DNA of 52,106 nucleotides from Streptomyces sp. DI166 (GTDB lineage: Bacteria; Actinomycetota; Actinomycetes; Streptomycetales; Streptomycetaceae): NCBI RefSeq assembly GCF_900091315.1, contig NZ_FLSP01000063.1, positions 1-52,106 of the forward strand, written 5' to 3'. The translations under genes were made by a program, and so were the position numbers. Positions 36,470-45,213 of this stretch are shown here, in pieces (positions within the stretch are counted from its first letter, which is position 1; the number at the start of each line of letters is the position of its first letter). Below the pieces are notes generated by a model, which ran no database searches, was not told where the DNA came from, and saw only the letters and a list, made by a program, of their open reading frames with translations.

Positions 36470-37345
36470 CTACTCCTCTTCGGCCCGTACGACGGCGACG
36501 GGGCACTGGGCGTGGTGCAGGACGGCCTGGCTGACCGAGCCGAGCCGGAGCCCGGTGAAGCCGCCCCGGCCGCGTGCCCCGACCACCACGACGCCCGCCC
36601 CGGCGGTGGCCTCGATCACCGAGTGGCGGATCCGGCCGCGCACCAGGCGGCGCTCCACCTCGACGTCCGGGTACTTCTCGGTCATCCCGCTGATCGCCTC
36701 GGCGAGCAGCCGCTCCTCCTCGTCGCGCAGACGGTCCTCGTCGTAGGTGACGAAGGGCGGGTCGCCGGGGGCGCCGTAGGAGCGTTCGGTGTGGGTGTTC
36801 CAGGCGTGCAGCGCCCGCAGTGGGGTGCCGTGCAGCGAGGCGTACGCGAAGGCGAACCCGACGGCCGCGGCGGAGCGGGGCGAGCCGTCCACGGCCAGCA
36901 GGACGGGTCCGGCGGGTTCGGGGCGCCCGCGCATCACGAGGACGGGGCAGCGGCCGTGTGCGGCGAGGTGTCCGGCGGTGGAGCCGAGCAGCAGGCTGCC
37001 GAAGCGGTTCAGGCCCCGGCTGCCGACGACGGCCAGGGATGCGGTGCGCGTCTCCAGTTCCAGCACCATGACCGGTTCGCCGACGACGACCTCGCGGGCG
37101 ATCTCGACGTCGGGTGCGATCGTGCGCGCCCGCAGTTCGGCGTCGGCGAGGGTGCCGTCGACCATTTCGCGTACCCCGGTGGCGCTCCACGGCGGTGCCT
37201 TGAGCGGGGTGTGCACCGACGGCCAGCCGAAGGCGTGCACCAGCCGGAGCCCCACACCCCGCAGGGCGGCCTCGCGGGCGGCGACGGCCACGGCGGTCAG
37301 GCTCGACTCCGATCCGTCCACTCCCACGACGACAGGACCGCTCAT
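36470..37345 (-). CDS. Tandem universal stress protein with two intact ATP sites
   Basis: 291 residues. Both domains keep the ATP motif: VVGSRGLNRFGSLLLGS and VVGARGRGGFTGLRLGS, unlike the other USPs here in which one site is lost. Starts VVVGVDGSESS. ATG at 37345 chosen over GTG at 37348 for spacing to GGGAG. First gene of an operon with the P-type ATPase, under a DevR-like element at 37403-37449. Confidence 0.94.
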   Translation of the reverse strand: MSGPVVVGVDGSESSLTAVAVAAREAALRGVGLRLVHAFGWPSVHTPLKAPPWSATGVREMVDGTLADAELRARTIAPDVEIAREVVVGEPVMVLELETRTASLAVVGSRGLNRFGSLLLGSTAGHLAAHGRCPVLVMRGRPEPAGPVLLAVDGSPRSAAAVGFAFAYASLHGTPLRALHAWNTHTERSYGAPGDPPFVTYDEDRLRDEEERLLAEAISGMTEKYPDVEVERRLVRGRIRHSVIEATAGAGVVVVGARGRGGFTGLRLGSVSQAVLHHAQCPVAVVRAEEE

Positions 37346-37402
37346 CACGGTCTCCCTTCTCCGGGCTCCGTCGGGGTCCGTGTGTCACACAGGAGCCGGG
37401 TT

Positions 37403-37449
37403 TCCAGGCTCTCCCCATCCGGGATTTCCCGCACAGGGCCGTCCGGCCC
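37403..37449 (-). promoter_or_regulatory. DevR/OsdR-like promoter element of the USP-P-type ATPase operon
   Basis: Minus-strand reading: GGGCCG-GA-CGGCCC (37449-37436, perfect dyad), 25 bases, AGCCTGGA (37410-37403), 57 bases before the ATG at 37345. Lies just past the stop of the upstream GH65 gene. Confidence 0.65.
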
Positions 37450-37478
37450 GCGCCGGGCTCCGGTAGGCCCCGACCGGA

Positions 37479-39849
37479 TCAGTCCGGCAGCACCAGCCGC
37501 CGGGTCTCGCCGGGCTGGACGACGACCGTGCGGCCGGGCAGCCGTACCTCGATCGGGGTCTGGTCGGAGGACGGTACGGCGATGTCCAGCTCGCCGCGCT
37601 CCAGGTGCAGGCGTACGCCCCAGTTGCCCTGGTAGCGCACGGCGAAGCCGTAGGAGGACAGCTCCGGCAGCGGTACCGGGTCCAGCCAGAGCGCCCCGTC
37701 GCGGGTCTCCAGGCCGGTCAGTCCGCGCTGGACGAGGTCGAGGGTGCCGGCCATGGCGCCGAGGTGGATGCCCTCGGCGGTGGTGCCGCCCTGGACGTCG
37801 GCGATGTCGCCCTGGAGGGCCTCCTGGACGAACTCCCACGCCTCCGCGCGCCGGGCGCGGGCGAGCACCCAGCCGTGGACCAGGCCGCTGAGGGTGGAGC
37901 CGTGGCTGGTGCGGTGCAGGTAGTAGTCGACGGTCCGGTGCCAGATCTCGTCGTCGAGCCGTACCCCCAGCCGGTCGAACAGGCCGCGCAGTTCGGCGGG
38001 TGAGTAGAGGTAGCCGAGCATCAGGACGTCGGCCTGTTTGGAGGCCTGGTAGCGGTTGACGGTGTCGCCCTCGGCCTCCAGGATCCGGTCCAGGCGGCGG
38101 ATGTCGCCGTAGCGCTCCCGGTACTTGGCCCAGGGGAGTTCGTCGAGGGCGCCGTAGCCGTCGAACTGGCTGATCACCCCGTCGTGGAAGGGCACGTACA
38201 GCGTGCGGGAGACGTCCTCCCACCGCTCCAGTTCGCCGCGGTCCAGCCCGGTGCGCTCGGAGAGTTCGCGGCGCCGGGGCTCGGGCAGGGCGTCGATGAG
38301 TTCACGGGCGCGCATGAGCACCCACGCGGCGGTCACGTTGGTGTAGGCGTTGTCGTCCAGGCCGGGTTCGCTCGCGTCGGGGTAGGCCTCGTGGTACTCG
38401 TCCGGGCCGACCACGCCCTTGATGCGGTGCCGTCGCAGGGTGTCGTCCCAGACGGCCGCGTCCGCCCAGAACCGGGCGATCTGGAGCAGCGTCTCGGCGC
38501 CCTTGGTGTGCAGGAACTCCATGTCGCCGCTGGCCTCGCAGTACTGCCACACGTTGTACGCGATGGCCGAGCCGACGTGGAACTGCAGCCGGGAGTGGTC
38601 GGGCAGCCAGCGCCCCGAGCGCGGGTTGAGATGGAGTGTCTGGGGTCTCCTCGCGGCCGTCGCTGCCGGACTGCCAGGGGAACATGGCGCCCTTGCGGCC
38701 CGCGGCCTGCGCGGAGACACAGGCGCGTTCCAGGCGGCGGTGCCGGTAGCGCAGCAGGGCCCGGGAGACCTCGGGGAAGTGCAGGTTGAGGAAGGGCAGC
38801 ACGAACAGCTCGTCCCAGAAGACATGGCCGCGGTAGGCCTCCCCGTGCAGGCCGCGGGCAGGGACGCCCACGTCGAGGTCGGCGGTGTGCGGGGAGAGGG
38901 TCTGGAGGACGTGGAACAGGTGCAGGCGCAGGATGCGGCCCGGTTCCCCGGCGACGTCGAGGGCGGCGCGGCGCCAGAGCTGGGCCCAGGCGGTGCGGTG
39001 CGAGGCGAGCAACTCCTCGAAGGTGCCCGCGCGGCCGACCCGGTCGACGGCGGCGTGCAGGGGGTCGCTGATGGCCGGGTCGCGGGAGGTGTGCAGGGCG
39101 ATGGTCTTGTCGACGGTACGGGTGTGTCCGTCGGTCAGGTCGAGCAGGGCGTGCTGGGTGGTGCGCGGGTTCTTGTTGCGGACGGTGACCGGGGCGTCGG
39201 AGGTGAGCCGGGAGGCCATGCCGACGCGGATGTCGGAGGTGCGGGTGCGGCAGCGCAGCCATACGGTCTCGGGGGTGACGGTGCCCGCGTGGACGTGGAT
39301 CAGGTGGTGGCCGTCCAGGTCGCGGTAGCGCGCCACGCCGGAGTTGGTGACGCCGCCGTCGAGAAGGGCCTCCACCTCCAGTTCGCCGGAGAAGCCCTCC
39401 GCGGTGAACTCGGTGCGCAGGGCGCCGAGATGGGGGTCGCCCATGTGCGCGATGCGCTGCTGGCGCACCGCCAGGACGCGTCCCCCGCCCAGGTCGAAGC
39501 GGGTACGGCGCTCCAGCACGCCGCAGTCCAGCAGCAGGGTCATCCGGTGTTCCAGCAGCGGCGCGGTCTCGGGGGTCAGCCACTGCCCGTCGCGCAGGCG
39601 GAAGCGCAGGGGCAGCCAGTTGGGCAGGTTGACCATGTCCTCGTTCTCGACCTGGCGCCCGGACACCTTGGAGGTGAGCCGGTTGTAGCAGCCGGCCACA
39701 TAGGTGCCGGGGTAGTGGATGTCGTCGGCCGAGCACTCGGGCAGGGCTCCCCGGGTGGCGAAGTAGCCGTTGCCCAGCGTGCACAGGGACTCGCGCAGCC
39801 GTTGGTCGGCGGGCTCGTAGCCCTCGTACTCCCAGGTCCATCCCGTCAC
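37479..39849 (-). pseudogene. GH65 disaccharide phosphorylase gene with a +1 frameshift
   Basis: Kojibiose/maltose/trehalose phosphorylase-like GH65 protein, conceptually about 789 residues if read through. The first frame (GTG at 39849, preceded by GAGGAG) gives a good N-terminal half up to SGSDGREET; the second frame continues TLHLNPRSGRWLPDHSRLQF, GPDEYHE (catalytic acid region), SHGSTLS and LVHGWVLARA to the stop. The switch lies at the GGGG of 38642-38645 (CCCC on the coding strand), where one extra C relative to the expected EETQTLHLNP would explain it. Either a true recent mutation, a phase-variable tract or a sequencing error. GTG overlaps the beta-phosphoglucomutase stop as GTGA, so it belongs to that operon. 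Confidence 0.85.
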
Positions 39850-40595
39850 TTCGGCTCCTCACCCAGCAGTTCCGCCAGATCCCGTACGACGATGTCGGCG
39901 CCGTGCCGGCGCAGTCTGTCCGCCGAGTCCCCCGTGGCGGCCCGGTCCACGCCCACCACCAAGGCGAATCCACCCCGTCGGCCCGCCTCCACGCCGGCCA
40001 GGGCGTCCTCCACGACGGCGGCCCGGTCGGCGGGGACGCCGAGCCGGTCGGCGGCGGTGAGGAACAGGTCGGGGGCGGGTTTGCCCTTCAGGCCCAGGCG
40101 GGCCGCCTCGCCGCCGTCGACGAGGACGTCGAACAGGTCGCGCACCCCGGCCCGGGTGAGCAGCTCGCCCGCGTGCCGGGAGGCGGAGGCCGCCGCCAGG
40201 GAGGTACCGGCCGCGCGCAGGGCGCGTACCAGGCGGACCGTGCCGGGGTAGGCCTCCACGCCCTGTTCGCGCAGCCGCCGGGTGAAGCGTTCCTCCTTGT
40301 CGGCGGCGACTTCCCGGACGGCCGCTTCGGAGGTGTCGGCGCCGCGCGAGGCGAGGAAGGCGGCGGCGCCGTCGAGGCGGGACTTGCCGTCGACGTGGCG
40401 CAGGTAGTCGTCCTGGACGTCGAACGGGCGCCGCTGTGCGGGGTCGGCGGGCGGATGGGCGCGCAGGTAGGCGTCGAAGGCCTCCTTCCAGGCGGCCGCG
40501 TGGACCCGGGCCGAGTCGGTGATCACGCCGTCGGTGTCGAACACGACGGCGCGCACGTGGTCCAAGGGGGTGTCGCTGCTCTCGGGCTGCTCCAT
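39846..40595 (-). CDS. HAD-family beta-phosphoglucomutase-like protein
   Basis: 249 residues. HAD motif I VVFDTDGVITDSARVH (the usual second Asp region reads DTDGV), cap domain with HVDGKSRLDG, motif II SASRHA, motif III GKPAPDLFL, motif IV VVEDALAGVEAG: the pattern of beta-phosphoglucomutase, which turns beta-glucose 1-phosphate into glucose 6-phosphate. That product is what GH65 phosphorylases release, and the two genes overlap by 4 bases, so a shared pathway is likely. GGAG precedes the ATG. Confidence 0.9.
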   Translation of the reverse strand: MEQPESSDTPLDHVRAVVFDTDGVITDSARVHAAAWKEAFDAYLRAHPPADPAQRRPFDVQDDYLRHVDGKSRLDGAAAFLASRGADTSEAAVREVAADKEERFTRRLREQGVEAYPGTVRLVRALRAAGTSLAAASASRHAGELLTRAGVRDLFDVLVDGGEAARLGLKGKPAPDLFLTAADRLGVPADRAAVVEDALAGVEAGRRGGFALVVGVDRAATGDSADRLRRHGADIVVRDLAELLGEEPK

Positions 40596-40597
40596 GG

Positions 40598-41428
40598 TCA
40601 CTCCGGCTGGGGGACGACGGCTACGGGGCAGTACGCGTGGTGGAGGAGGGTGTGGCCGACGCGGCCGAGCTGGAGACCGAAGCGGCCCTTCCGGGGCCGG
40701 GCCCCGATGACCACCAGGTCGGCGGCGGCCGACCGGTCCAGCAGCACCCGGCGGGCCACGCCCTCCACCGTGGCGGGCCGCACCCTTACGTCGGGGTGGT
40801 CGGCCGTCGGGGCGCGCAGAACGGCCTCCAGCAGGGCGGCGGCGCCCTCCTCGTGGTGCTCGGCCGCCGGGTGCGCGGGGCGGCGCCAGGCCCGTACGGC
40901 GTCCAGGACGCAGTGGCGGACCGCGGCCTCGCGGAAGGCGAACCGGGTGGCCGCGCCCGCGATCGCCCGGTCGGCGGCGCCGAGCAGGATCCGCTCGTGG
41001 GTGCCGGCGAGGCCGGCCGGGTCGCCGCGGACCACGATCACCGGCGCGGTGGCGCGGGCCGCGACGGTCAGCGACACGGAGCCGAGGAGCAGTCCGGCGA
41101 GTCCGCCGCGCCCGCGCGCCCCGGTGACCACGGCGAAGGCCCGGTGCGCCTCGTCCAGCAGGGCGTCGGTCGCCTCCTGGGGGACGACGTCGACGGTGAC
41201 CTCGACCTGCGGGTCCTTGCCGCGTACGCGCTCGGCGGCACCCTCGACGACGGCCTCGGCGGCAACCGGCTCCTCGGCCCCCTCCGGCATGCCCTCGTAG
41301 CGCTCCCAGAGGGAGGCGTACACCAGGCGCAGTGCGAGACCGTGCCGGGCCGCCTCGGCCACGGCCCAGTCGACCGCCTGGAGGCTTCCGGGCGATCCGT
41401 CGACGCCCACGACCAACGGCAGCTCCAC
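40598..41428 (-). CDS. Tandem universal stress protein
   Basis: 276 residues. First domain starts LVVGVDGSPGSLQAVDW with complete ATP motif VTGARGRGGLAGLLLGS; second ends VIGARPRKGRFGLQLGRVGH with the second glycine altered, as in the copy at 27831-28712, which it resembles most. GTG at 41428 chosen as the first codon giving a normal N-terminus (MELPLVVGVDG); the ribosome site is weak. First gene of the USP-mutase-GH65 operon. Confidence 0.91.
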   Translation of the reverse strand: MELPLVVGVDGSPGSLQAVDWAVAEAARHGLALRLVYASLWERYEGMPEGAEEPVAAEAVVEGAAERVRGKDPQVEVTVDVVPQEATDALLDEAHRAFAVVTGARGRGGLAGLLLGSVSLTVAARATAPVIVVRGDPAGLAGTHERILLGAADRAIAGAATRFAFREAAVRHCVLDAVRAWRRPAHPAAEHHEEGAAALLEAVLRAPTADHPDVRVRPATVEGVARRVLLDRSAAADLVVIGARPRKGRFGLQLGRVGHTLLHHAYCPVAVVPQPE

Positions 41429-41531
41429 GGCCCACCGCCTTCCGTCCCGGCCGCGAGGCGCGGCCCGGTGCTCCCTCCACGGTCGCACGGGGTGCCGGGC
41501 CTTCGCAGGGGGTGGGTCGGCAGGGGTCCCG

Positions 41532-41578
41532 GGGACGTTCGGCCCAAGCCCGGGTGCTCGTTCGGGGGCAAGGCTGGA
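41532..41578 (+). promoter_or_regulatory. DevR/OsdR-like promoter element in the divergent USP/DUF4389 region
   Basis: GGGACG-TT-CGGCCC (41532-41545), 25 bases, AGGCTGGA (41571-41578), 30 bases before the ATG at 41609. The octamer is on the plus side only; whether the same box also serves the minus-strand USP operon (110 bases away) is open. Confidence 0.65.
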
Positions 41579-41608
41579 AGTGACCCGGCGTTCCGGAGGG
41601 AGAGATCC

Positions 41609-42271
41609 ATGACTACGGAACAACGGCCCCCGGTCCACGAGCGCCCCGTGCGGCTGACCGCGGTGCTCGACACCCCGCTCTCGCGCTGGCTGTGGCTGGT
41701 GAAGTGGCTGCTCGCCCTGCCCCACCTGGTCGTTCTGGTCTTCCTGTGGATCGGCCTGGTGCTGGTGAGCGTGGTGGCCTTCTTCGCGATCCTGTTCACC
41801 GGCCGGTATCCGCGCCCCCTGTTCGACTACACCGTGGGCGTCCTGCGCTGGAGCTGGCGCGTCGGCTACTACGCCTACGGCGCGCTGGGCACCGACCGCT
41901 ACCCGCCGTTCACCCTCGCCGACGACCCGGACTATCCGACCCGCTTCGACGTCGCGTACCCCGAGCGGCTGTCCCGCGGGCTGGTGCTGGTGAAGTGGTG
42001 GCTGCTGGCCATTCCGCACTACATGGTCGTGGCGATCCTGGAGGGCGGTTCGCGCCTGGCCTGGTTCTCCACCGGCCTGATCGGGCTCCTCACCCTGTTC
42101 GCCGGGGTGGCGCTGGCCGCGACCGGACGCTACCCGCGCGGCATCTTCGACCTGGTGGTCGGCCTGAACCGCTGGGTGCTGCGGGTGGCGGCGTATGCGA
42201 CCCTGCTCACCGACGTCTACCCGCCCTTCCGGCTGGACCAGGGCGGTTCCGAACCGGAGGCGCTGCCATGA
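41609..42271 (+). CDS. DUF4389 membrane protein
   Basis: 220 residues with an internal duplication: SRWLWLVKWLLALPHLVVL...GRYPRPLFDYTVGVLRW and GLVLVKWWLLAIPHYMVV...GRYPRGIFDLVVGLNRW, each carrying two transmembrane helices and ending before a PPF motif (DRYPPFTL, DVYPPFRL). This twofold pattern is DUF4389; function unknown. GGAGGG precedes the ATG. Followed by two genes with overlaps or short spacing in the same direction. Confidence 0.88.
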   Translation: MTTEQRPPVHERPVRLTAVLDTPLSRWLWLVKWLLALPHLVVLVFLWIGLVLVSVVAFFAILFTGRYPRPLFDYTVGVLRWSWRVGYYAYGALGTDRYPPFTLADDPDYPTRFDVAYPERLSRGLVLVKWWLLAIPHYMVVAILEGGSRLAWFSTGLIGLLTLFAGVALAATGRYPRGIFDLVVGLNRWVLRVAAYATLLTDVYPPFRLDQGGSEPEALP

Positions 42272-42645
42272 CCACCGCGCTGGTCTCCGCGTTCCTGTTC
42301 GTGCACGGTCTGCTCCATCTGGCCGTGTGGCTGCCGCACGGCGCGGCCGAGCAGCCCTTCGACCCACGGCACTCCTGGGTGCTCGCCGCGGCCGGGGCAC
42401 CCCGCGCCCGGTCCGTCGACCGCGCGGCCATCGGCCTGGCCTCGGTCACCGCGATGCTCTACGTCATCGCCGGCGCGTCCGCCGCCGCGCAGAGCACCGG
42501 CTGGACGACCGCGGCCCTGCTGGCGGCGGCGAGCGGCCTGCTGCTGAAGGCCCTCTGGTTCGACCCGTGGCTGACGCTCGGCGTGCTCCTGGACGTGGGC
42601 GTCATAGCGGCGGTCCTGGCGAGCTGGCCCGGCGCACTGTTCTGA
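42268..42645 (+). CDS. Small membrane protein, function unknown
   Basis: 125 residues with about four hydrophobic helices (TTALVSAFLFVHGLLHLAVW; AIGLASVTAMLYVIAGASAA; TAALLAAASGLLLKALWF; TLGVLLDVGVIAAVLASW). No recognised family. ATG overlaps the DUF4389 stop (ATGA), so it is translated together with it and may form one membrane complex. Confidence 0.78.
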   Translation: MTTALVSAFLFVHGLLHLAVWLPHGAAEQPFDPRHSWVLAAAGAPRARSVDRAAIGLASVTAMLYVIAGASAAAQSTGWTTAALLAAASGLLLKALWFDPWLTLGVLLDVGVIAAVLASWPGALF

Positions 42646-42667
42646 CCGTCCGGCGAGGTGATCCGTC

Positions 42668-43174
42668 ATGCGGGTGCTCGTGGGTTACGCGACCGCGCAC
42701 GGCTCCACCCGGGAGATCGCCGAGCGCATCGCCCGGGTGCTGGACCGGGCGGGTCTGCGAGCCGACGCCCGGCCACTGGAGGCCGTCGACGACGCGGACG
42801 CCTACGACGCGTTCGTGCTCGGCAGCGCCGTGCACGGGCAGCGCTGGCTCGCCCCGGCGCGGGACTTCCTGAGCGGGCACCTGGAGCTGCTCGCCGCCTG
42901 CCCCGTGTGGCTGTTCAGTGTCGGGATGCCCGGGGCGCTGCGCGGTCCGTGGAAGCGGCTGGCGCCGCTGGAGGGACCGGCGATCCTGCGCGGCCTGCCC
43001 GGCGGGCTGTCGTACCGTGCGCACCGGCTGCTGTCCGGCGTGATCCTCCCGTCCCAGCTGCCGCTCGGCGGGCGGATCCGCTTCCGGCTGATGGGGTGCC
43101 GTTACGGCGACCATCGTGACTGGGCCGCGATCGACGAATGGGCGGCCGGGATCGCCGGCGAGCTGCGGGCATGA
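42668..43174 (+). CDS. Flavodoxin-domain protein (HemG-like), second copy
   Basis: 168 residues: FMN loop VGYATAHGSTREIAERIA, second loop VLGSAVHGQRWLAPARDFL, and a C-terminal DWAAIDEWAAGIAGEL like the EKWAAGIAAEL of the copy at 20510-21007. GAGGTG precedes the ATG. Last gene of the DUF4389 operon; an 11-bp-stem hairpin begins 3 bases after the stop. Confidence 0.86.
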   Translation: MRVLVGYATAHGSTREIAERIARVLDRAGLRADARPLEAVDDADAYDAFVLGSAVHGQRWLAPARDFLSGHLELLAACPVWLFSVGMPGALRGPWKRLAPLEGPAILRGLPGGLSYRAHRLLSGVILPSQLPLGGRIRFRLMGCRYGDHRDWAAIDEWAAGIAGELRA

Positions 43175-43177
43175 GGA

Positions 43178-43205
43178 GCTCCCCGCCGTGCGGGCGGCGG
43201 GGAGC
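43178..43205. terminator. Strong bidirectional hairpin after the flavodoxin gene
   Basis: GCTCCCCGCCG, loop TGCGGG, CGGCGGGGAGC: perfect 11-bp stem starting 3 bases after the flavodoxin stop and lying between two convergent genes. Confidence 0.7.
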
Positions 43206-43255
43206 CGTCGAGGAGGCCGTCCGGAGCAGTGGCCGCTTCGGGCGGGTGCGGTGCC

Positions 43256-43462
43256 TCAGCAGTGGACGGAGGGACGGTGACCGGTCCGGCGGGGCCGGTG
43301 CGGTGGCGTGCCGGGGGTCGCCGTGGCCCTCCGCGCCCGGCGCAGCGTGCGGCGCAGCGCCAGGGTGTCGAACAGGGCGGTGAGGGCGAATGTCACGCCC
43401 GTCGCCGCGAACAGCAGGAGCGCGAACCGCTCCCAGAACTCCGCGGTGAGACTCGTGCCCAC
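43256..43462 (-). CDS. Small single-pass membrane protein
   Basis: 68 residues: MGTSLTAEFWERF, a transmembrane helix (ALLLFAATGVTFALTALFDTL), then a strongly basic tail (RRTLRRARRA) and a Pro/His-rich end. GTG start with GGGGGAGAGG a few bases upstream supports a real gene. No family recognised. It follows the ribonuclease gene by about 150 bases in the same direction. Base composition and codon use are like its neighbours. Confidence 0.6.
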   Translation of the reverse strand: MGTSLTAEFWERFALLLFAATGVTFALTALFDTLALRRTLRRARRATATPGTPPHRPRRTGHRPSVHC

Positions 43463-43588
43463 GGTCCTCTCCCCCTCTGGTCGACGGTTGAGGCGTTTCC
43501 TCCTCACCCACAGTCAACTCCGTTGCCGCTTCGGGCACTTGAGCCGTGCGGTCCGAAGAGCGGGCTGGAGCGGCCCTTGACCGGGCCC

Positions 43589-43607
43589 GCCCGGGTGTGC
43601 CCCGGGC
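43589..43607 (-). terminator. Hairpin downstream of the beta-CASP gene
   Basis: GCCCGGG, loop TGTGC, CCCGGGC: 7-bp stem 6 bases past the stop codon of the minus-strand ribonuclease-like gene. Confidence 0.5.
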
Positions 43608-43612
43608 GTCCG

Positions 43613-45049
43613 TCAGCGGACCAGCACGCGTTCCCCGGAGCGCGGTACGACCGCCGTCCAGCCCAGGGTGTGGTCGATGCGCTCGCGCAGGGCCTCGGCC
43701 GCGTCGGGCTCGCCGTGCACCAGATAGGTGGTGTGCGGGGCGGGCGCGCCGCGCAGCCAGTCGACGATCTGCCCGGCGTCGGCGTGCGCCGAGAAGTGCG
43801 GCGCGTCGGCGACCTGGGCCCGTACGGGGACGTACTCCCCGAACATCTTCAGTACCGTCGCCCCGTCCACCAGGTCGCGGGCCCGGGTGCCCTTGGCGGC
43901 GAAGCCGACGACGACCACGGCGTTGCGCGGGTCGGGCAGCAGGCGCCTGAGGTGGTGCAGGACGCGTCCGCCGGTGGCCATGCCGGACGCGGAGACGATG
44001 ACCGCGGGCCCGCCCGCGCGGCCGAGGTCCACGGACTCCTGGACCGACCGCACGGGCCGGAACGGTTCGGGGCTCAGCACGGCGGTGCCCGCCTCCGCGA
44101 TCTCCGGCCGCAGTTCGGGGGCGCGGCTGCGCAGGGCGTCGTGGTAGACGTCCAGCGCGGCCAGTGCCATCGGGCTGTCCACGTACACCGGCACCTTGGC
44201 GGGGAGGCGGCCGGAGGCGCGCAGCGCGGCCAGCTCGTGCAGGACGACCTCGGTGCGGTCGATGGCGAACGCGGGGATCACGACGGTGCCGCCGCGAGCG
44301 AGGGTCTGGGTGACCACGTCGGCGAAGTGGGACCGGGCCGCGTCCTCCTCGTGCCGCCGGTTGCCGTACGTCGACTCCACCAGCAGCACGTCGGCGCCGG
44401 AGAACGGCTCGGGCGGGTTGAGCAGCGGATGCCCGGGGCGGCCCAGATCGCCGCTGACGGCGAGGGTGTGGCCGCTCTCCAGGGCGAGCCGGGCCCAGGC
44501 GGAGCCGAGGATGTGCCCGGCGGAGTGCAGGGTCAGCTCGGTTCCGGTGGCGATGTCCACGGGGGTGCCGGACGGCACGGGGCGCAGGAGCTTCAGGGTG
44601 CGGTCGACGTCCGTGTCGTCGTACAGCGGTTCGGCCGGGCGGTGCTTGGACCAGCCGTGCTCGTTGGCGTGCCGGGCGGTCTCCGTCTGGAGCTTGGCGC
44701 TGTCCCGCAGCACGATCTCCATCAGCCGGGCGGAGTACTCGGTCGTGACGATCGAGCCGCGGAACCCGTGCCGCACCAGCCGGGGCAGATAGCCGCAGTG
44801 GTCGAGGTGGGCGTGGGTGACGACGACCGTCCCGATGTCTGCGGCGTCGCACGGCAGCCCGCGCCAGTTGCGCCTGCGCAGATCGGCCAGGCCCTGGAAG
44901 AGACCGCAGTCGACGAGGACCCGCGCGTGATCGCTCTCGACGAGGAACTTGCTGCCGGTGACGGTTCCCACCCCGCCGAGGAACGTCAGCAGCGCCGGCC
45001 GGGGTCGGGTCGGCGCGTCGTCTCCCGGTACGCCTGCCACGGTGCTCAT
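43613..45049 (-). CDS. Metallo-beta-lactamase/beta-CASP ribonuclease-type protein
   Basis: 478 residues of the CPSF/TTHA0252-like RNase family. Zinc motif THAHLDHCGYLPRL (HxHxDH), SAGHILGSAWA and SGDLGRPGHPLL in the lactamase fold, VESTYGNR, KH-like VIPAFAIDRTEVVLHEL, then beta-CASP motifs ASGMATGGRVLHHL, HFSAHADAGQIVDWL and LVHGEPDAAEAL. This suggests endo/exonucleolytic RNA processing in the cytosol. AAGGAGG precedes the ATG. A perfect DevR-like palindrome lies only 23 bases upstream of the start, closer than in any other gene here. Confidence 0.92.
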   Translation of the reverse strand: MSTVAGVPGDDAPTRPRPALLTFLGGVGTVTGSKFLVESDHARVLVDCGLFQGLADLRRRNWRGLPCDAADIGTVVVTHAHLDHCGYLPRLVRHGFRGSIVTTEYSARLMEIVLRDSAKLQTETARHANEHGWSKHRPAEPLYDDTDVDRTLKLLRPVPSGTPVDIATGTELTLHSAGHILGSAWARLALESGHTLAVSGDLGRPGHPLLNPPEPFSGADVLLVESTYGNRRHEEDAARSHFADVVTQTLARGGTVVIPAFAIDRTEVVLHELAALRASGRLPAKVPVYVDSPMALAALDVYHDALRSRAPELRPEIAEAGTAVLSPEPFRPVRSVQESVDLGRAGGPAVIVSASGMATGGRVLHHLRRLLPDPRNAVVVVGFAAKGTRARDLVDGATVLKMFGEYVPVRAQVADAPHFSAHADAGQIVDWLRGAPAPHTTYLVHGEPDAAEALRERIDHTLGWTAVVPRSGERVLVR

Positions 45050-45071
45050 CACGCCGTCCTCCTTCGTGGTC

Positions 45072-45085
45072 GGGCCGATCGGCCC
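45072..45085. promoter_or_regulatory. DevR/OsdR-like box directly before the beta-CASP gene
   Basis: GGGCCG-AT-CGGCCC, a perfect 14-bp palindrome, centred 30 bases before the start codon and next to the ribosome site. Too close for a normal activator site on this gene, unless the message is nearly leaderless. Confidence 0.5.
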
Positions 45086-45120
45086 TGGTGGATCCCCGGT
45101 GGGTGTGGTGTGCTGGAGGT

Positions 45121-45213
45121 GCGGGAAGGACCCCGACTCCAGACGCGGAGAAGCGGCTTCGGGCCGTGCACCGCGCAATCCGGATCCGCGAGAAGCGGGT
45201 AGGTCCTTCCCGC
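45121..45213 (-). other. Long-range inverted repeat in the beta-CASP upstream region
   Basis: GCGGGAAGGACC (45121-45132) and its exact complement GGTCCTTCCCGC (45202-45213) can close a 12-bp stem around 69 bases that contain further small dyads (ATCCGGAT; GAAGCGGCTTC) and two similar GAGAAGCGG segments. It could be the terminator of the V-type ATPase operon (135 bases after subunit D), a structured leader, or a small RNA. No tRNA or known riboswitch features are seen. The rest of the 45050-45348 gap holds nothing else I recognise. Confidence 0.45.

Noticed and set aside
43562..43569. GGGCTGGA as a regulon octamer on the plus strand
   Set aside because: No dyad lies 25 bases upstream and no plus-strand gene follows.
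45121..45213. tRNA or known riboswitch in the structured segment
   Set aside because: No TPsiC-like GGTTCGAATCC, no CCA-compatible acceptor stem and no recognised aptamer core.
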